Numbered from the stretch's first letter, positions 33,672 through 42,667 are shown. The stretch: 64,000 nucleotides of DNA from an uncultured Bacillota bacterium (GCA_934702375.1 CAKUYE010000002.1:124001-188000), one strand, 5' to 3'. Notes: generated from the sequence alone by a model not told the origin. Numbers and translations: made by a program.

Positions 33672-35819
33672 ATGAAGAAGGAACATAGAGAAGAGAAGGA
33701 GTCTTTGGCGGCGGAACCGCAGAAGTATACCGAAGCAACAACGAAACAATTTTTAACATACCTGGCATTTTTTATTGTCAGCTTTGTCTTTTTAGAATTG
33801 TTTTACCATATTTTTGCCTATGGCCAGCTTGGTACACGGATCTATATGCCGATCATTTTTGGTATTGTATGGGGTGCTGTTTTCGGATTTTTTGCGATGC
33901 TTTGCCGACCTCGCGGCAGAATGGTTTACACCTTTATTGTGTTATTGATAAGCTGGCTTTTCATTGCCGCTCAATTGGTGTATTTCCATATTTTTGGGAC
34001 AAGTCTTTCTCTATCCCAATTTGGCATGGGTACCGATGCTGTGACTTCTTTTTGGCGTGAGCTTTTGGCGGCCATGGGAGATATTTGGTATCAACTCCTC
34101 TTTTTACTTGTGCCTTTTATCCTTTTCATCTTATTTTCTTTTGTGAAAAAGCCCTGGCAAGGGATAACCTTTGGGTGGAAAAAGGATCTGATTGCTCTTG
34201 CATTGGTGGTTGTGACTTATGGAGCTTCCCTTGGAATGCTGTTTATCGGCGGTACTTCGGCATATAGCTGCTATGACTTATACCACAGCAGTGCCATGTC
34301 AACGGATCTCAGTGTGAAGGGTTTAGGGGTCATGACGACAGCCCGATTGGAGATCAAATATATGCTCTTTGGCAGTGATGAAAACCTTTCCGATGTTCTG
34401 GCAAAGGAAGGGGAACAGGCGGCACTTTCCGATACGGATATTTACAATATGCTGGAAATCGATTTTGACGCAATGGCTGCGGAAGAAAAAAACAGTAACG
34501 TTAAGGCCTTGGATGAATATTTTTCAACTGCTCAGGCTACGAAAAAGAATGATTATACCGGTTATTTCAAAGGCTATAATCTAATCGAGTTGTGCTGTGA
34601 ATCCTTTTCTCCTGTTTTCATTGACAAAGAGCTTACGCCGATGCTTTATAAAATGTATCATGGCGGTTTTGTCTTTCGCAATTTTTACTCTCCCTGGGAA
34701 TCCAACACAACCAACGGAGAGTACACGATGTGTATGGGACTTTTCCCGGACAACTCCCGCAGCAAGAGCAACGGCAGCTTTAAGGCTTCTGCCAATAACG
34801 AAGTTCCTTTTTGTCTTGGTAATATGTTTGGCTCCATTGGTGTTCCTGCTTATGGATATCATAATTACGAGGGATACTATTATTGCCGCAATAAAACCTA
34901 TCCCAATATGGGATTGGAATGTAAATTTGCCAAAGATGGCATGACGTTTACCAGTTCCTGGCCGGCATCGGATCTGGAAATGATGGAGCAGTCCGTGCCG
35001 GATTATATCGATGACGATCAGTTCTTTGTCCACTATATGACCTTTAGCGGCCATTATCGCTATGAGTATAATCAAAATGCCATGGTGCGGTTGAATTGGG
35101 ATAAAGTGAAAAATCTTGATTATTCGGAAAAAGTCAAGGCTTATATTTCTTGTAATCTGGAATTGGAATATGCTTTGGAAAACCTGGTGAAACAGCTAAC
35201 GGATGCAGGGATTGCAGATCATACGGTGATCGCTTTAAGCTGTGACCATTTTCCTTACGGCTTGACCTTGGAGGAATATTCGGAATTGGCCGGACATGAG
35301 GTGGATAATGATTTTGGCAAATACAAAAATGCCTTTATTCTTTGGACACCTTCCATGGATATACCGATCAAAGTCGATGAGCCCATGGGCTCCGTAGATA
35401 TTTTACCCACTTTACTTAATTTGTGGGGATTTGATTATGACTCCCGGCTTCTGGTTGGAAAAGATATTTTTGCGGATGGCTCTCATATTGCCATTCTTAG
35501 CAACGGCAGCTTTATTACCGATAAAGTGCGTTATAACAGCAGTACCGGAGAAGTGGAATATCTTGTAGAGGAATCTCGGGTTACCGATTCCTATATTGAA
35601 AGCTGGATCGAAGAGGTAAAGCGTCGTTTTGCGATTTCTACGGAAATTCTCAATACCGATTATTATCGCTATGTAATGGAGGCTTTGGAGCAGCCGCCAA
35701 AGAATACCGCGGAAGCCTCGGAAACGGATGATGCTGCCGATACCGAAAAATCGGAAAATAATGATGGGGAAGGGAATCGCCGGAATCATCAACCTACCGA
35801 CCCAACAGAAGATTATTAA
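33672..35819 (+). CDS. LtaS-like sulfatase-fold phosphoglycerol transferase
   Basis: A 715-residue membrane protein with five N-terminal transmembrane helices (about residues 20-205) followed by an extracellular alkaline-phosphatase/sulfatase domain. This is the layout of lipoteichoic acid synthase and of periplasmic phosphoglycerol transferases. The nucleophile threonine is probably in ESNTTNGEY near 345, and metal ligands include SCDHFPYG near 524. The last 40 residues are Asp/Glu/Asn rich. The start is uncertain: ATG 33672 has a poor ribosome-binding site and an in-frame TTG at 33651 exists. It is an unusual insertion between dapB and dpaA. The polymer made is not shown. Confidence 0.8.
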   Translation: MKKEHREEKESLAAEPQKYTEATTKQFLTYLAFFIVSFVFLELFYHIFAYGQLGTRIYMPIIFGIVWGAVFGFFAMLCRPRGRMVYTFIVLLISWLFIAAQLVYFHIFGTSLSLSQFGMGTDAVTSFWRELLAAMGDIWYQLLFLLVPFILFILFSFVKKPWQGITFGWKKDLIALALVVVTYGASLGMLFIGGTSAYSCYDLYHSSAMSTDLSVKGLGVMTTARLEIKYMLFGSDENLSDVLAKEGEQAALSDTDIYNMLEIDFDAMAAEEKNSNVKALDEYFSTAQATKKNDYTGYFKGYNLIELCCESFSPVFIDKELTPMLYKMYHGGFVFRNFYSPWESNTTNGEYTMCMGLFPDNSRSKSNGSFKASANNEVPFCLGNMFGSIGVPAYGYHNYEGYYYCRNKTYPNMGLECKFAKDGMTFTSSWPASDLEMMEQSVPDYIDDDQFFVHYMTFSGHYRYEYNQNAMVRLNWDKVKNLDYSEKVKAYISCNLELEYALENLVKQLTDAGIADHTVIALSCDHFPYGLTLEEYSELAGHEVDNDFGKYKNAFILWTPSMDIPIKVDEPMGSVDILPTLLNLWGFDYDSRLLVGKDIFADGSHIAILSNGSFITDKVRYNSSTGEVEYLVEESRVTDSYIESWIEEVKRRFAISTEILNTDYYRYVMEALEQPPKNTAEASETDDAADTEKSENNDGEGNRRNHQPTDPTEDY

Positions 35820-35830
35820 TATATGCGAAA

Positions 35831-35871
35831 AAGCCTTTGCAAATGACAACATTTTGCAAAGGTCTTTTTTG
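35831..35871 (+). terminator. Intrinsic terminator after the LtaS-like gene
   Basis: CCTTTGCAAA (35834-35843) pairs with TTTGCAAAGG (35853-35862), 10 pairs, followed by TCTTTTTT. Confidence 0.88.
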
Positions 35872-35938
35872 TACAGGCACGGAACATGGACTTTTTCCAT
35901 ATCTTGAAAGCAGGAAGCAAAGATAGGGAGCGGTATTT

Positions 35939-36811
35939 ATGACGATGAAAGTAGCCCTCATGGGAGGGGCATTGCGAGAGCAGATCGTAGCCGATCATCT
36001 TAGGGAAAAAGGTTTTCGCATTGCCACCTATGCGATGAAAGATATGAGGTCAACGGATGTTAAGTCGGCAGAGGTATGCTTGAAAGATGCTTCTGCTTTG
36101 ATATTGCCGGTGCGCAGCAATGACAGAGAAGGCTTGATCGGTGGAAGTTCCTCTGCGTGTCCGGTTGCTTTAAATGAGAAGGTTCTAAACACAATGGGAG
36201 ATCGTGCTCCCATTTATTGCGGGATTGCATCCGAGGAACTTCGGAGCATGGCAAAAAAAACGGAGCACCCTCTGTATGAAGTGATGGAGCATGATGATAT
36301 TGCGATACCAAATGCCGTATTGACGGCAGAGGGGACGCTGTTTTATGTTATGGAGCAGCTTTCGGTTGGTTTGAGGGAGCTGCATATTGCTGTTTTTGGT
36401 TATGGAAGAGTGGGGAAGGCTTGCGCAGAATTGTTTTCTGCCGTTGGTTCCAGGGTTACTGTTTTTTGCAGGCAGCGCTCGGATTGGGAAGCCGGACGTG
36501 AGCATGGTTTTGATATGCGCTATTATGGCGGTACCGGAGCGATATTGCCAAAGGCAGATGTCCTTATCAATACGGTTCCTGCCATTGTTGTGACGGAAGA
36601 AATAATGAAACAGCTGAAGCCCAAATGTCATATCATTGATCTGGCATCTTATCCCGGTGGTGTAGAGCCGGTACCCAAGGAAACCTATGATCTTTTTTCG
36701 GTGATGCTCCCGGGAATTCCCGGAAAGTATGCTCCGATCACGGCCGGGCGCATTTTGGCGGAATATTATGAAAGGGAATTAGAAAAACAGAAAGGAGGTG
36801 CCGGTTCTTGA
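35939..36811 (+). CDS. dpaA: Dipicolinate synthase subunit A
   Basis: With DpaB converts hydroxy-tetrahydrodipicolinate to dipicolinic acid, the calcium chelator of spores. The 290-residue protein has an N-terminal domain and a Rossmann NAD(P) domain with VFGYGRVGKACAELF (about residues 153-167). GATAGGGAG precedes the ATG. It overlaps dpaB by 4 bases. In spore formers the pair is sigma-K dependent; no such promoter was recognised here. Confidence 0.9.
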   Translation: MTMKVALMGGALREQIVADHLREKGFRIATYAMKDMRSTDVKSAEVCLKDASALILPVRSNDREGLIGGSSSACPVALNEKVLNTMGDRAPIYCGIASEELRSMAKKTEHPLYEVMEHDDIAIPNAVLTAEGTLFYVMEQLSVGLRELHIAVFGYGRVGKACAELFSAVGSRVTVFCRQRSDWEAGREHGFDMRYYGGTGAILPKADVLINTVPAIVVTEEIMKQLKPKCHIIDLASYPGGVEPVPKETYDLFSVMLPGIPGKYAPITAGRILAEYYERELEKQKGGAGS

Positions 36812-37404
36812 ATTTAAAGGATGTGAAGATCGGTTTTGGTGTTACCGGTTCCCACTGCACTTTAAAAAAGGTGTTTCAATCGGCTTTGCGTTTAAAGGAG
36901 GAGGGTGCTGATTTGTATCCGGTGTTTTCACCCGCAGTGCAGTCTACCGATACACGTTTTGGTAACGCCGAGGATTGGCGACAGAGGATGGAAGCCCTTT
37001 CCGGAAAAAAAGTGATTACTACCATTGCTGAGGCAGAACCTATTGGACCGAAAAAATTGCTGGATGTCATGGTGATTGCTCCGGCCAGTGGAAATACCAT
37101 CGGTAAATTAGTTAACGGCATTGTTGATACGCCGGTATTGATGGCCGCAAAAGCACATCTTCGCAACGGAGGTCCTCTCGTTGTGGCTGTTTCCACCAAT
37201 GATGCTCTCGGTATCAGCGGTAAAAATATTGGCGCACTCTGCAATATGAAAAACATTTATATGGTGCCTTTTGGCCAGGATGATCCAATGCACAAACCTA
37301 ATTCTATTGTTGCGCGAATGGATTTAATTGCAGAAACGATTATTTCCGCCATAAAAGGTCAGCAAATTCAACCAATTTTAATTGAATATTTTAAGGAATC
37401 GTAG
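36808..37404 (+). CDS. dpaB: Dipicolinate synthase subunit B
   Basis: A 198-residue flavoprotein-fold subunit of dipicolinate synthase. The N-terminal VKIGFGVTGSHCTLKK is characteristic, and APASGNTIGKLVNGI near 92 is the phosphate-binding loop typical of the flavoprotein family. The start is TTG at 36808, overlapping the dpaA stop, with a near-perfect AGGAGGTG site upstream. The asd promoter overlaps the end of this gene. Confidence 0.9.
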   Translation: MNLKDVKIGFGVTGSHCTLKKVFQSALRLKEEGADLYPVFSPAVQSTDTRFGNAEDWRQRMEALSGKKVITTIAEAEPIGPKKLLDVMVIAPASGNTIGKLVNGIVDTPVLMAAKAHLRNGGPLVVAVSTNDALGISGKNIGALCNMKNIYMVPFGQDDPMHKPNSIVARMDLIAETIISAIKGQQIQPILIEYFKES

Positions 37405-37410
37405 TATAAT
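37382..37410 (+). promoter_or_regulatory. Sigma-A promoter for asd-dapA
   Basis: TTGAAT (37382-37387), a 17-base spacer, then a perfect TATAAT (37405-37410), overlapping the dpaB stop. It separates expression of vegetative asd-dapA from dpaAB. Confidence 0.82.
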
Positions 37411-37441
37411 AAAAGTTATCTTAATCATTAAGGTGGCTATT

Positions 37442-38455
37442 ATGAAAAAATATGCAGTTGCGATTGTCGGTGCTACAGGTGCCGTTGGTAGTGAATTGAT
37501 AAATGGATTGGAAGAACGCAATTTCCCTTTAAAAGAACTGCGTCTTTTGGCCAGCAGTCGTTCGAAAGGCAAAAAGCTTCCTTTCCGCGGCGAAGAATTA
37601 ATTGTTGATGAATGTACCTCCGATTCCTTTGCAGGAATCGATATTGCTCTTTTTGCCGGTGGATCCCAAAGTAAGGCCTTTGCTTTTGATGCAGTAAAGG
37701 CAGGTGCTGTGGTGATCGATAACAGCTCGGCTTTTCGTATGGATCCGGAAGTACCTTTGATTGTGCCGGAAGTGAATCCGGAAGATATTTCCTGGCATAA
37801 AGGGTTGATTGCCAATCCCAATTGCTCCACAATCCAGATGGTCGTTGCCTTAAAACCTATTCATGATGTCGCGAAAATCAAGCGCATCATTGTTTCGACC
37901 TATCAGGCTGTTTCCGGAGCAGGGAAAGATGGTATTACGGCCCTTGATAACGAAGTACGGGAATATGTGGAAACGGGTAAGGATCCCAAGGAGCTTACGC
38001 CTTCTGCATTTCCTTATCCTATCGCTTTTAACTGTATTCCTCATATTGATACGTTTTTAGAAGATGGTTATACGAAAGAAGAAATGAAAATGGTCAATGA
38101 AACAAGAAAAATGTTTCATGACGATTCCATTGCCATTAATGCAACGACGGTTCGAGTCCCTGTTTTTCGCAGTCATTCCGAATCAATCACCATTGAAACG
38201 GAAAAGCCGATTACCCCGGAAGAAGCCAAAACTTTACTGGCAAATGCCCCCGGTGTGATCGTTGTCGATGATCCTGAAAATAAAAAGTATCCCATGGCGA
38301 TCCATTCTTCCGGTACCAACGAAGTTTATGTAGGTCGTATTCGTAAGGATATTTCTTCGGAAAGCGGTTTGTCGATGTGGGTTGTTGCGGATCAGATCCG
38401 TAAAGGTGCCGCAACAAATGCAATTCAAATCGCTGAGTTGTTGATCCGGGAATAA
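37442..38455 (+). CDS. asd: Aspartate-semialdehyde dehydrogenase
   Basis: Reduces aspartyl phosphate to the semialdehyde, the branch point to lysine, threonine and methionine. In 337 residues: the Rossmann motif VGATGAVGSELI near 8-19 and the catalytic cysteine in NPNCSTIQM near residue 130. AAGGTGG precedes the ATG at 37442; an upstream in-frame extension to 37382 would lie in the promoter and is unlikely. dapA follows after 12 bases. Confidence 0.96.
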   Translation: MKKYAVAIVGATGAVGSELINGLEERNFPLKELRLLASSRSKGKKLPFRGEELIVDECTSDSFAGIDIALFAGGSQSKAFAFDAVKAGAVVIDNSSAFRMDPEVPLIVPEVNPEDISWHKGLIANPNCSTIQMVVALKPIHDVAKIKRIIVSTYQAVSGAGKDGITALDNEVREYVETGKDPKELTPSAFPYPIAFNCIPHIDTFLEDGYTKEEMKMVNETRKMFHDDSIAINATTVRVPVFRSHSESITIETEKPITPEEAKTLLANAPGVIVVDDPENKKYPMAIHSSGTNEVYVGRIRKDISSESGLSMWVVADQIRKGAATNAIQIAELLIRE

Positions 38456-38467
38456 GGAGGTGTTAAG

Positions 38468-39349
38468 ATGTGTTTTGGTGATGTTTTGACCGCGATGGTT
38501 ACGCCCTTTCATGAGGACGGTTCTGTAAACTATGAAAAAGCTCAGGAGCTTGCATTACATTTGCTGGATCATGGCTCCGACGGTATATTGATCTGCGGTA
38601 CGACCGGGGAAAGTTCCACGGTTACACCGGCAGAAGCGGAAACGCTGCTTCGGGAAGTGAAGGATGCAGTAGGAAAGAAAGGTACGGTAATTGCCGGTGC
38701 CGGTTCCAACAATACTGCCGGCGTGGTAGAACTCATTAAAAAATATAATAAATTAGATTTAGACGGCTATCTCTCGGTGGTACCCTATTATAACAAACCG
38801 AGTAAAGCCGGGTTATATAAACATTTTGAGGCGATCAATGCTGCTGTGGAACGCCCCGTAATGATTTATAATATCCCCGGTCGTACCGGTATCAAAATGG
38901 ATACGGATACCCTTGTCAGACTTGCCGAACTAAAAAATATCAAAGCATTGAAAGAATCTACCGGTAGTGTAGATGATCTTTCGCAATTATTGTTAAAGCT
39001 GCCGAAAGATTTTGCTGTTTATTCAGGCGATGATTATATGACTTTTGCTGCTATAGCAATGGGTGCAACCGGAGTAATCAGTGTTGCCTCCCATTTGGTC
39101 GGTAATGAAATAAAAGAGATGATCCAATGCATTAAAAATGACAACATGGACAGAGCAAGGGAATTGCATTTGCAGCTCTACCCGATGTTTAAAGGGTTGT
39201 TTGTGACTGCAAATCCGATTCCGGTAAAAACTGCATTGAATCTCCTCGGTTTTGAAGTCGGTGGATTTCGTTTGCCAATGTGTGAGGCAACCGTGGAAGA
39301 AACCGCATTTATCAAAGATCTCCTGAATCAATATGCACTTCTTTCCTAA
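38468..39349 (+). CDS. dapA: 4-hydroxy-tetrahydrodipicolinate synthase
   Basis: Condenses aspartate semialdehyde with pyruvate. The 293-residue TIM barrel has GTTGESSTVTP (residues 43-53), the YNIPGRTG segment near 138 and the Schiff-base lysine in ALKESTG near 167. GGAGGTG precedes the start. Co-transcribed with asd. The product feeds both DapB (lysine, cell wall) and DpaAB (dipicolinate). Confidence 0.96.
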   Translation: MCFGDVLTAMVTPFHEDGSVNYEKAQELALHLLDHGSDGILICGTTGESSTVTPAEAETLLREVKDAVGKKGTVIAGAGSNNTAGVVELIKKYNKLDLDGYLSVVPYYNKPSKAGLYKHFEAINAAVERPVMIYNIPGRTGIKMDTDTLVRLAELKNIKALKESTGSVDDLSQLLLKLPKDFAVYSGDDYMTFAAIAMGATGVISVASHLVGNEIKEMIQCIKNDNMDRARELHLQLYPMFKGLFVTANPIPVKTALNLLGFEVGGFRLPMCEATVEETAFIKDLLNQYALLS

Positions 39350-39379
39350 TGTATAAGGGAGCAAATGCTTCCTTATACA
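39350..39379. repeat. 30-bp near-perfect inverted repeat between dapA and rnj
   Basis: The 14-base arms 39350-39363 and 39366-39379 match except for one G-T pair and are separated by only two bases. No T run follows on the + strand, so it is not a typical terminator. It could be an RNA hairpin that protects or processes the message, or a dimeric protein site. Confidence 0.6.
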
Positions 39380-39401
39380 TTGCTTTACGGAAAGGTGGAG
39401 T

Positions 39402-41066
39402 ATGGCTCAAAAAGAAAGTAAGATCACGCTGATTCCTCTGGGGGGTCTTGGGGAAATCGGCAATAACATGACGGTTGTTCGTTATGGAAACAGTATGGTC
39501 GTGATCGATTGTGGTATGGAATTCCCGGAAGATGATATGTTAGGTATCGATACGGTGATACCGGACTATACCTTTTTGCTGGAAAATAAAAAGCGTATTA
39601 AGGGGATTTTTCTTACCCATGGTCATGAAGACCACATTGGGGCATTGCCCTATGTTTTAAAGGAACTGGATGTTCCTGTTTACGGTACCAGACTTACTCT
39701 GGGAATCGTAAAACACAAATTAAAAGAGGCCCGTGTAAATGCAAACCTGGTGGAAATGAGTGCCGGTGAAACATTGGCAGTCAGTCCCTTTAAGGTGGAA
39801 TTTATTCGTATGAATCACAGCATTCCCGATGCTGTCGGTATTGCGATCCATACACCGATCGGTGTGATTTTTCATACCGGTGATTTTAAAATCGACCTGA
39901 CGCCGGTGGATGGTGCTGTAATGGATCTGCACCGTATTGCCGCGTTGGGGCAAAAAGGGATATTGCTGATGATGGCGGACAGCACGAATGCGGAACGTCC
40001 CGGTTTTACAAAATCGGAAAAACTTGTCGGCAACACCTTTAATGAAACCTTTCGTAATTCCAAAGGGCGCATTATTATTGCGACCTTTGCAACGAATGTA
40101 CATAGATTGCAGCAGGCGATTAGCACAGCAGCAAAATATAATCGCAAAGTTGCCATCATTGGGCGGAGTATGGTTAATGTAGTAAATATCGCAACGGAGC
40201 TGGGATACCTCAAGGTTCCCAAAAATACCCTGGTTGATATTGATACCATCGATAAGCTTCCGGCCAATAAAGTAACGATTCTTGCCACCGGCAGCCAGGG
40301 CGAGCCGATGTCTACTTTGACGCGAATTGCCAATAAAGAGCATAAGCATATTAAACTGATCCCCGGAGATACGATTATTGTTTCGGCATTGCCGATTCCC
40401 GGTAATGAAGTTTCGGTGGGACGCAACATTGATTTACTCGTAAAACAGGGGGCCGATGTTGTTGCCGATGCGGATTCGGATATTCATGTTTCTGGACATG
40501 CACGTCAGGAAGAATTAAAATTTATGCTGGCATTGGCAAAGCCCAAATATTTTGTGCCGGTTCATGGTGAAGAACGTATGCTTTATAAGCATGCCTCCAT
40601 TGCAAATATGCTGGGGATTCCTGCCGACAATATCTTCGTATTGGAAAATGGTTCCATGCTGGAAATCACTAAGAAGGAAGCCGGAGTAAAAGGCTCTGTT
40701 TCGGTAGGAAAGATCATGATTGACGGTATGGGAGATAAAGATGTCGGCAGTGTCGTTTTGCATGACCGGCGTTTGCTGGCCAACGATGGCATTATGGTCG
40801 TTATTGTTACCGTGGATCGTAACGGTATGCTCGTTGCCAAACCGGAGATGATCTCTCGTGGTTTTATTTATGTAAAGGAAGCCGAGGATCTTCTGGAAGA
40901 GGCAAGAGAAGAAATATGCCAACTGATGGAAAAATACGAAGGTCGGAGGATCAAGGATTTTTCAGCAGTAAAGCAATCTTTAAAAGAATGTGTAGGCAAA
41001 ATACTCTATGCCAATGTTAAGAGAAAACCGATGATTATTCCGATCATTATCGAATTGGATTCCTGA
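39402..41066 (+). CDS. rnj: Ribonuclease J
   Basis: Metallo-beta-lactamase-fold RNase with 5'-3' exonuclease and endonuclease activity. The 554-residue protein carries the zinc motif THGHEDHIGALPYV near residue 73, the later HTGDFKID segment, a beta-CASP domain with ATGSQGEPMSTLTR and SGHARQEELK, and a C-terminal domain. Only one RNase J gene is in the window, so J1 or J2 identity is not assigned. GGAAAGGTGGAG precedes the start. In Bacillus rnjB also follows dapA. Confidence 0.95.
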   Translation: MAQKESKITLIPLGGLGEIGNNMTVVRYGNSMVVIDCGMEFPEDDMLGIDTVIPDYTFLLENKKRIKGIFLTHGHEDHIGALPYVLKELDVPVYGTRLTLGIVKHKLKEARVNANLVEMSAGETLAVSPFKVEFIRMNHSIPDAVGIAIHTPIGVIFHTGDFKIDLTPVDGAVMDLHRIAALGQKGILLMMADSTNAERPGFTKSEKLVGNTFNETFRNSKGRIIIATFATNVHRLQQAISTAAKYNRKVAIIGRSMVNVVNIATELGYLKVPKNTLVDIDTIDKLPANKVTILATGSQGEPMSTLTRIANKEHKHIKLIPGDTIIVSALPIPGNEVSVGRNIDLLVKQGADVVADADSDIHVSGHARQEELKFMLALAKPKYFVPVHGEERMLYKHASIANMLGIPADNIFVLENGSMLEITKKEAGVKGSVSVGKIMIDGMGDKDVGSVVLHDRRLLANDGIMVVIVTVDRNGMLVAKPEMISRGFIYVKEAEDLLEEAREEICQLMEKYEGRRIKDFSAVKQSLKECVGKILYANVKRKPMIIPIIIELDS

Positions 41067-41081
41067 ATGGGTGCTTTATGA

Positions 41082-41114
41082 AAATTCCCGATGTTTTGCA
41101 TCGGGAATTTTTTT
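41082..41114 (+). terminator. Intrinsic terminator after rnj
   Basis: AAATTCCCGATG (41082-41093) pairs with CATCGGGAATTT (41099-41110), followed by a T run. Confidence 0.92.
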
Positions 41115-41133
41115 GCAGCTAATCAAAAAAAGC

Positions 41134-41161
41134 TTGACATTTTTGAAATCTTTGGTATAAT
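41134..41161 (+). promoter_or_regulatory. Promoter of tRNA-Leu(CAA)
   Basis: TTGACA (41134-41139), a 16-base spacer and TATAAT (41156-41161): both boxes match consensus. Confidence 0.88.
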
Positions 41162-41173
41162 AAGTATTACCGT

Positions 41174-41260
41174 GCCGAAGTGATGGAATTGGCAGACGTG
41201 CCGGACTCAAAATCCGGTGGTAGCGATACCGTACCGGTTCGACCCCGGTCTTCGGCACCA
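41174..41260 (+). tRNA. tRNA-Leu (anticodon CAA)
   Basis: 87 bases including an encoded CCA. Acceptor arms GCCGAAG and CTTCGGC pair fully, and the long variable arm typical of leucine tRNAs is present. The anticodon stem CCGGA/TCCGG encloses loop CTCAAAA, giving anticodon CAA for UUG codons. Confidence 0.96.
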
Positions 41261-41263
41261 AAA

Positions 41264-41296
41264 AAGGGCTCTGCAAATGCAGAGCCTTATTTCTTT
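41264..41296 (+). terminator. Terminator after tRNA-Leu(CAA)
   Basis: GGCTCTGCA (41267-41275) pairs with TGCAGAGCC (41278-41286) and TTATTTCTTT follows. It also lies just before the ttcA-like gene. Confidence 0.8.
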
Positions 41297-41313
41297 ATAT
41301 TGTGAGGTAAATC

Positions 41314-42045
41314 ATGCGCTATTTTCGTGAGATTATGAGCCGCAGTGCATCATTCATAAAAAATAACGGACTTATCGATAACGAAGAGGGGATTATGGTG
41401 GGGCTTTCCGGCGGTAAAGACAGTATGACTTTGCTGATGGTCCTTAAAACTTTTTTGCGGCATTCTCGCTATAAATATCCCTTGGCTGCAGGCTATGTTG
41501 ACTTGGGATTAGGCGCGGATTACTCCGGTTTGGAGCAGCTTTGCAAGGAATTGGAGATTCCGTTTTATGTGGAAAAAACGGATATCGGTACGGTAGTATT
41601 TGATATCCGTAAAGAAAAGAATCCCTGTTCTCTTTGTGCAAAAATGCGCCGAGGGGCCGTTAATGATTTGGCCATCCGTAATGGATTTACAAAGGTTGCT
41701 CTCGGACACAATCGGGAAGATTACGTGGAAACATTTCTTTTGAATCTTTTCTATGCCGGCAAAGCAGGTACCTTTAAGCCAAAAACTTATCTGGATCGCA
41801 AAGGTGTTACCGTAATTCGTCCGCTGCTTTCGGTTCCGGAAGAATTATTAAAGAAGCATGCGGAAAACATTCATTTACCGATTATGAAAAATCCTTGTCG
41901 GGCTGATGGAAATACCACTCGGGAAGATATGAGACTTTTATTGAAGCAAATTGAAACGATGAACCCCAATAGTATTGAGTTGGCTTTTCGTGCCTTATCG
42001 CGCCTGGAAGGTGAGCCAAACGGAAATCAGGAGGGAATCTTATGA
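41314..42045 (+). CDS. TtcA-family ATP-dependent tRNA thiolation protein
   Basis: A 243-residue PP-loop ATP pyrophosphatase. The PP motif GLSGGKDSM is at residues 29-37, the CSLCAKMRRG segment near 107 supplies cluster cysteines, and GHNREDYVETFLLNLFYAG (near 133) is typical of TtcA, which makes 2-thiocytidine 32 in tRNA. TtcA proper needs an Fe-S cluster, consistent with the CxxC. Its neighbour tRNA-Leu may be incidental. The start has a weak GTGAGGT site. The stop overlaps the DUF523 gene start. Confidence 0.82.
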   Translation: MRYFREIMSRSASFIKNNGLIDNEEGIMVGLSGGKDSMTLLMVLKTFLRHSRYKYPLAAGYVDLGLGADYSGLEQLCKELEIPFYVEKTDIGTVVFDIRKEKNPCSLCAKMRRGAVNDLAIRNGFTKVALGHNREDYVETFLLNLFYAGKAGTFKPKTYLDRKGVTVIRPLLSVPEELLKKHAENIHLPIMKNPCRADGNTTREDMRLLLKQIETMNPNSIELAFRALSRLEGEPNGNQEGIL

Positions 42046-42461
42046 TCTTGGTCAGTGCTTGCCTTTTAGGTGAAAATTGCAAATATAACGGTGGAAACAA
42101 TCGAAATGAAATCGTATTGGCATACTTAAAAGATAAAGACTATCTTCCTGTTTGTCCGGAAAGAGCCGGGAGGTTGCCTTCCCCGCGCCCGCCGGCGGAA
42201 TTACAGCATGGTCGGGTCGTGGACAAAGAGGGTAAGGATGTTACGGCAGCTTTTCTTTGTGGTGCAGAAAAAACGTTGGCATTGGCAAAGAAGCATCGGC
42301 CGGAATTATGTTTACTGAAAGCAAACAGTCCGTCTTGTGGCTGCGGAAAAATTTATGACGGCACTTTTTCCGGAAGAAAAATCCAAGGAAATGGTGTTAC
42401 TGCGGAGCTGCTTTTGCAAAACGGTTTTTCTGTGATTACAGAAAAAGATTTGGAAGGGTAA
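42042..42461 (+). CDS. DUF523 family protein
   Basis: A 139-residue DUF523 protein with the conserved VSACLLGENCKYNG (residues 4-17), PVCPERAG and the LKANSPSCGCGKIYDGTF segment (split around 94-111). The many conserved cysteines suggest metal or Fe-S binding. Overlaps the ttcA-like gene by 4 bases (ATGA), so the two are probably co-translated; a role in sulfur chemistry is only a guess from this context. Confidence 0.85.
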   Translation: MILVSACLLGENCKYNGGNNRNEIVLAYLKDKDYLPVCPERAGRLPSPRPPAELQHGRVVDKEGKDVTAAFLCGAEKTLALAKKHRPELCLLKANSPSCGCGKIYDGTFSGRKIQGNGVTAELLLQNGFSVITEKDLEG

Positions 42462-42503
42462 ATCGCCTTTCTTACTGATGACAATTTTTTTCCGAAAAAA
42501 ACA

Positions 42504-42532
42504 TTGACAACATTAAGATTATCCTGTATAAT
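42504..42532 (+). promoter_or_regulatory. Consensus promoter of tRNA-Trp
   Basis: TTGACA (42504-42509), a 17-base spacer and TATAAT (42527-42532): a fully consensus sigma-A promoter. Confidence 0.93.
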
Positions 42533-42548
42533 ATAATTCGTTGGACAG

Positions 42549-42624
42549 AGGGGTATAGCTCAATTGGTAGAGTAGTGGACTCCAAATCCATTGGTTCAGC
42601 GTTCGAGTCGTTGTGCCCCTGCCA
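42549..42624 (+). tRNA. tRNA-Trp (anticodon CCA)
   Basis: 76 bases with encoded CCA. Acceptor arms AGGGGTA and TGCCCCT pair with one T-G; discriminator G. Anticodon stem GTGGA/TCCAT encloses loop CTCCAAA, anticodon CCA. T stem CAGCG/CGTTG encloses TTCGAGT. Confidence 0.96.
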
Positions 42625-42627
42625 AAT

Positions 42628-42667
42628 AAAAAAGACCTGCCAGAAATTATTCCGGCAGGTCTTTTTA
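42628..42667 (+). terminator. Terminator after tRNA-Trp
   Basis: GACCTGCC (42634-42641) pairs with GGCAGGTC (42654-42661), flanked by an A run and a T run. Confidence 0.88.
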
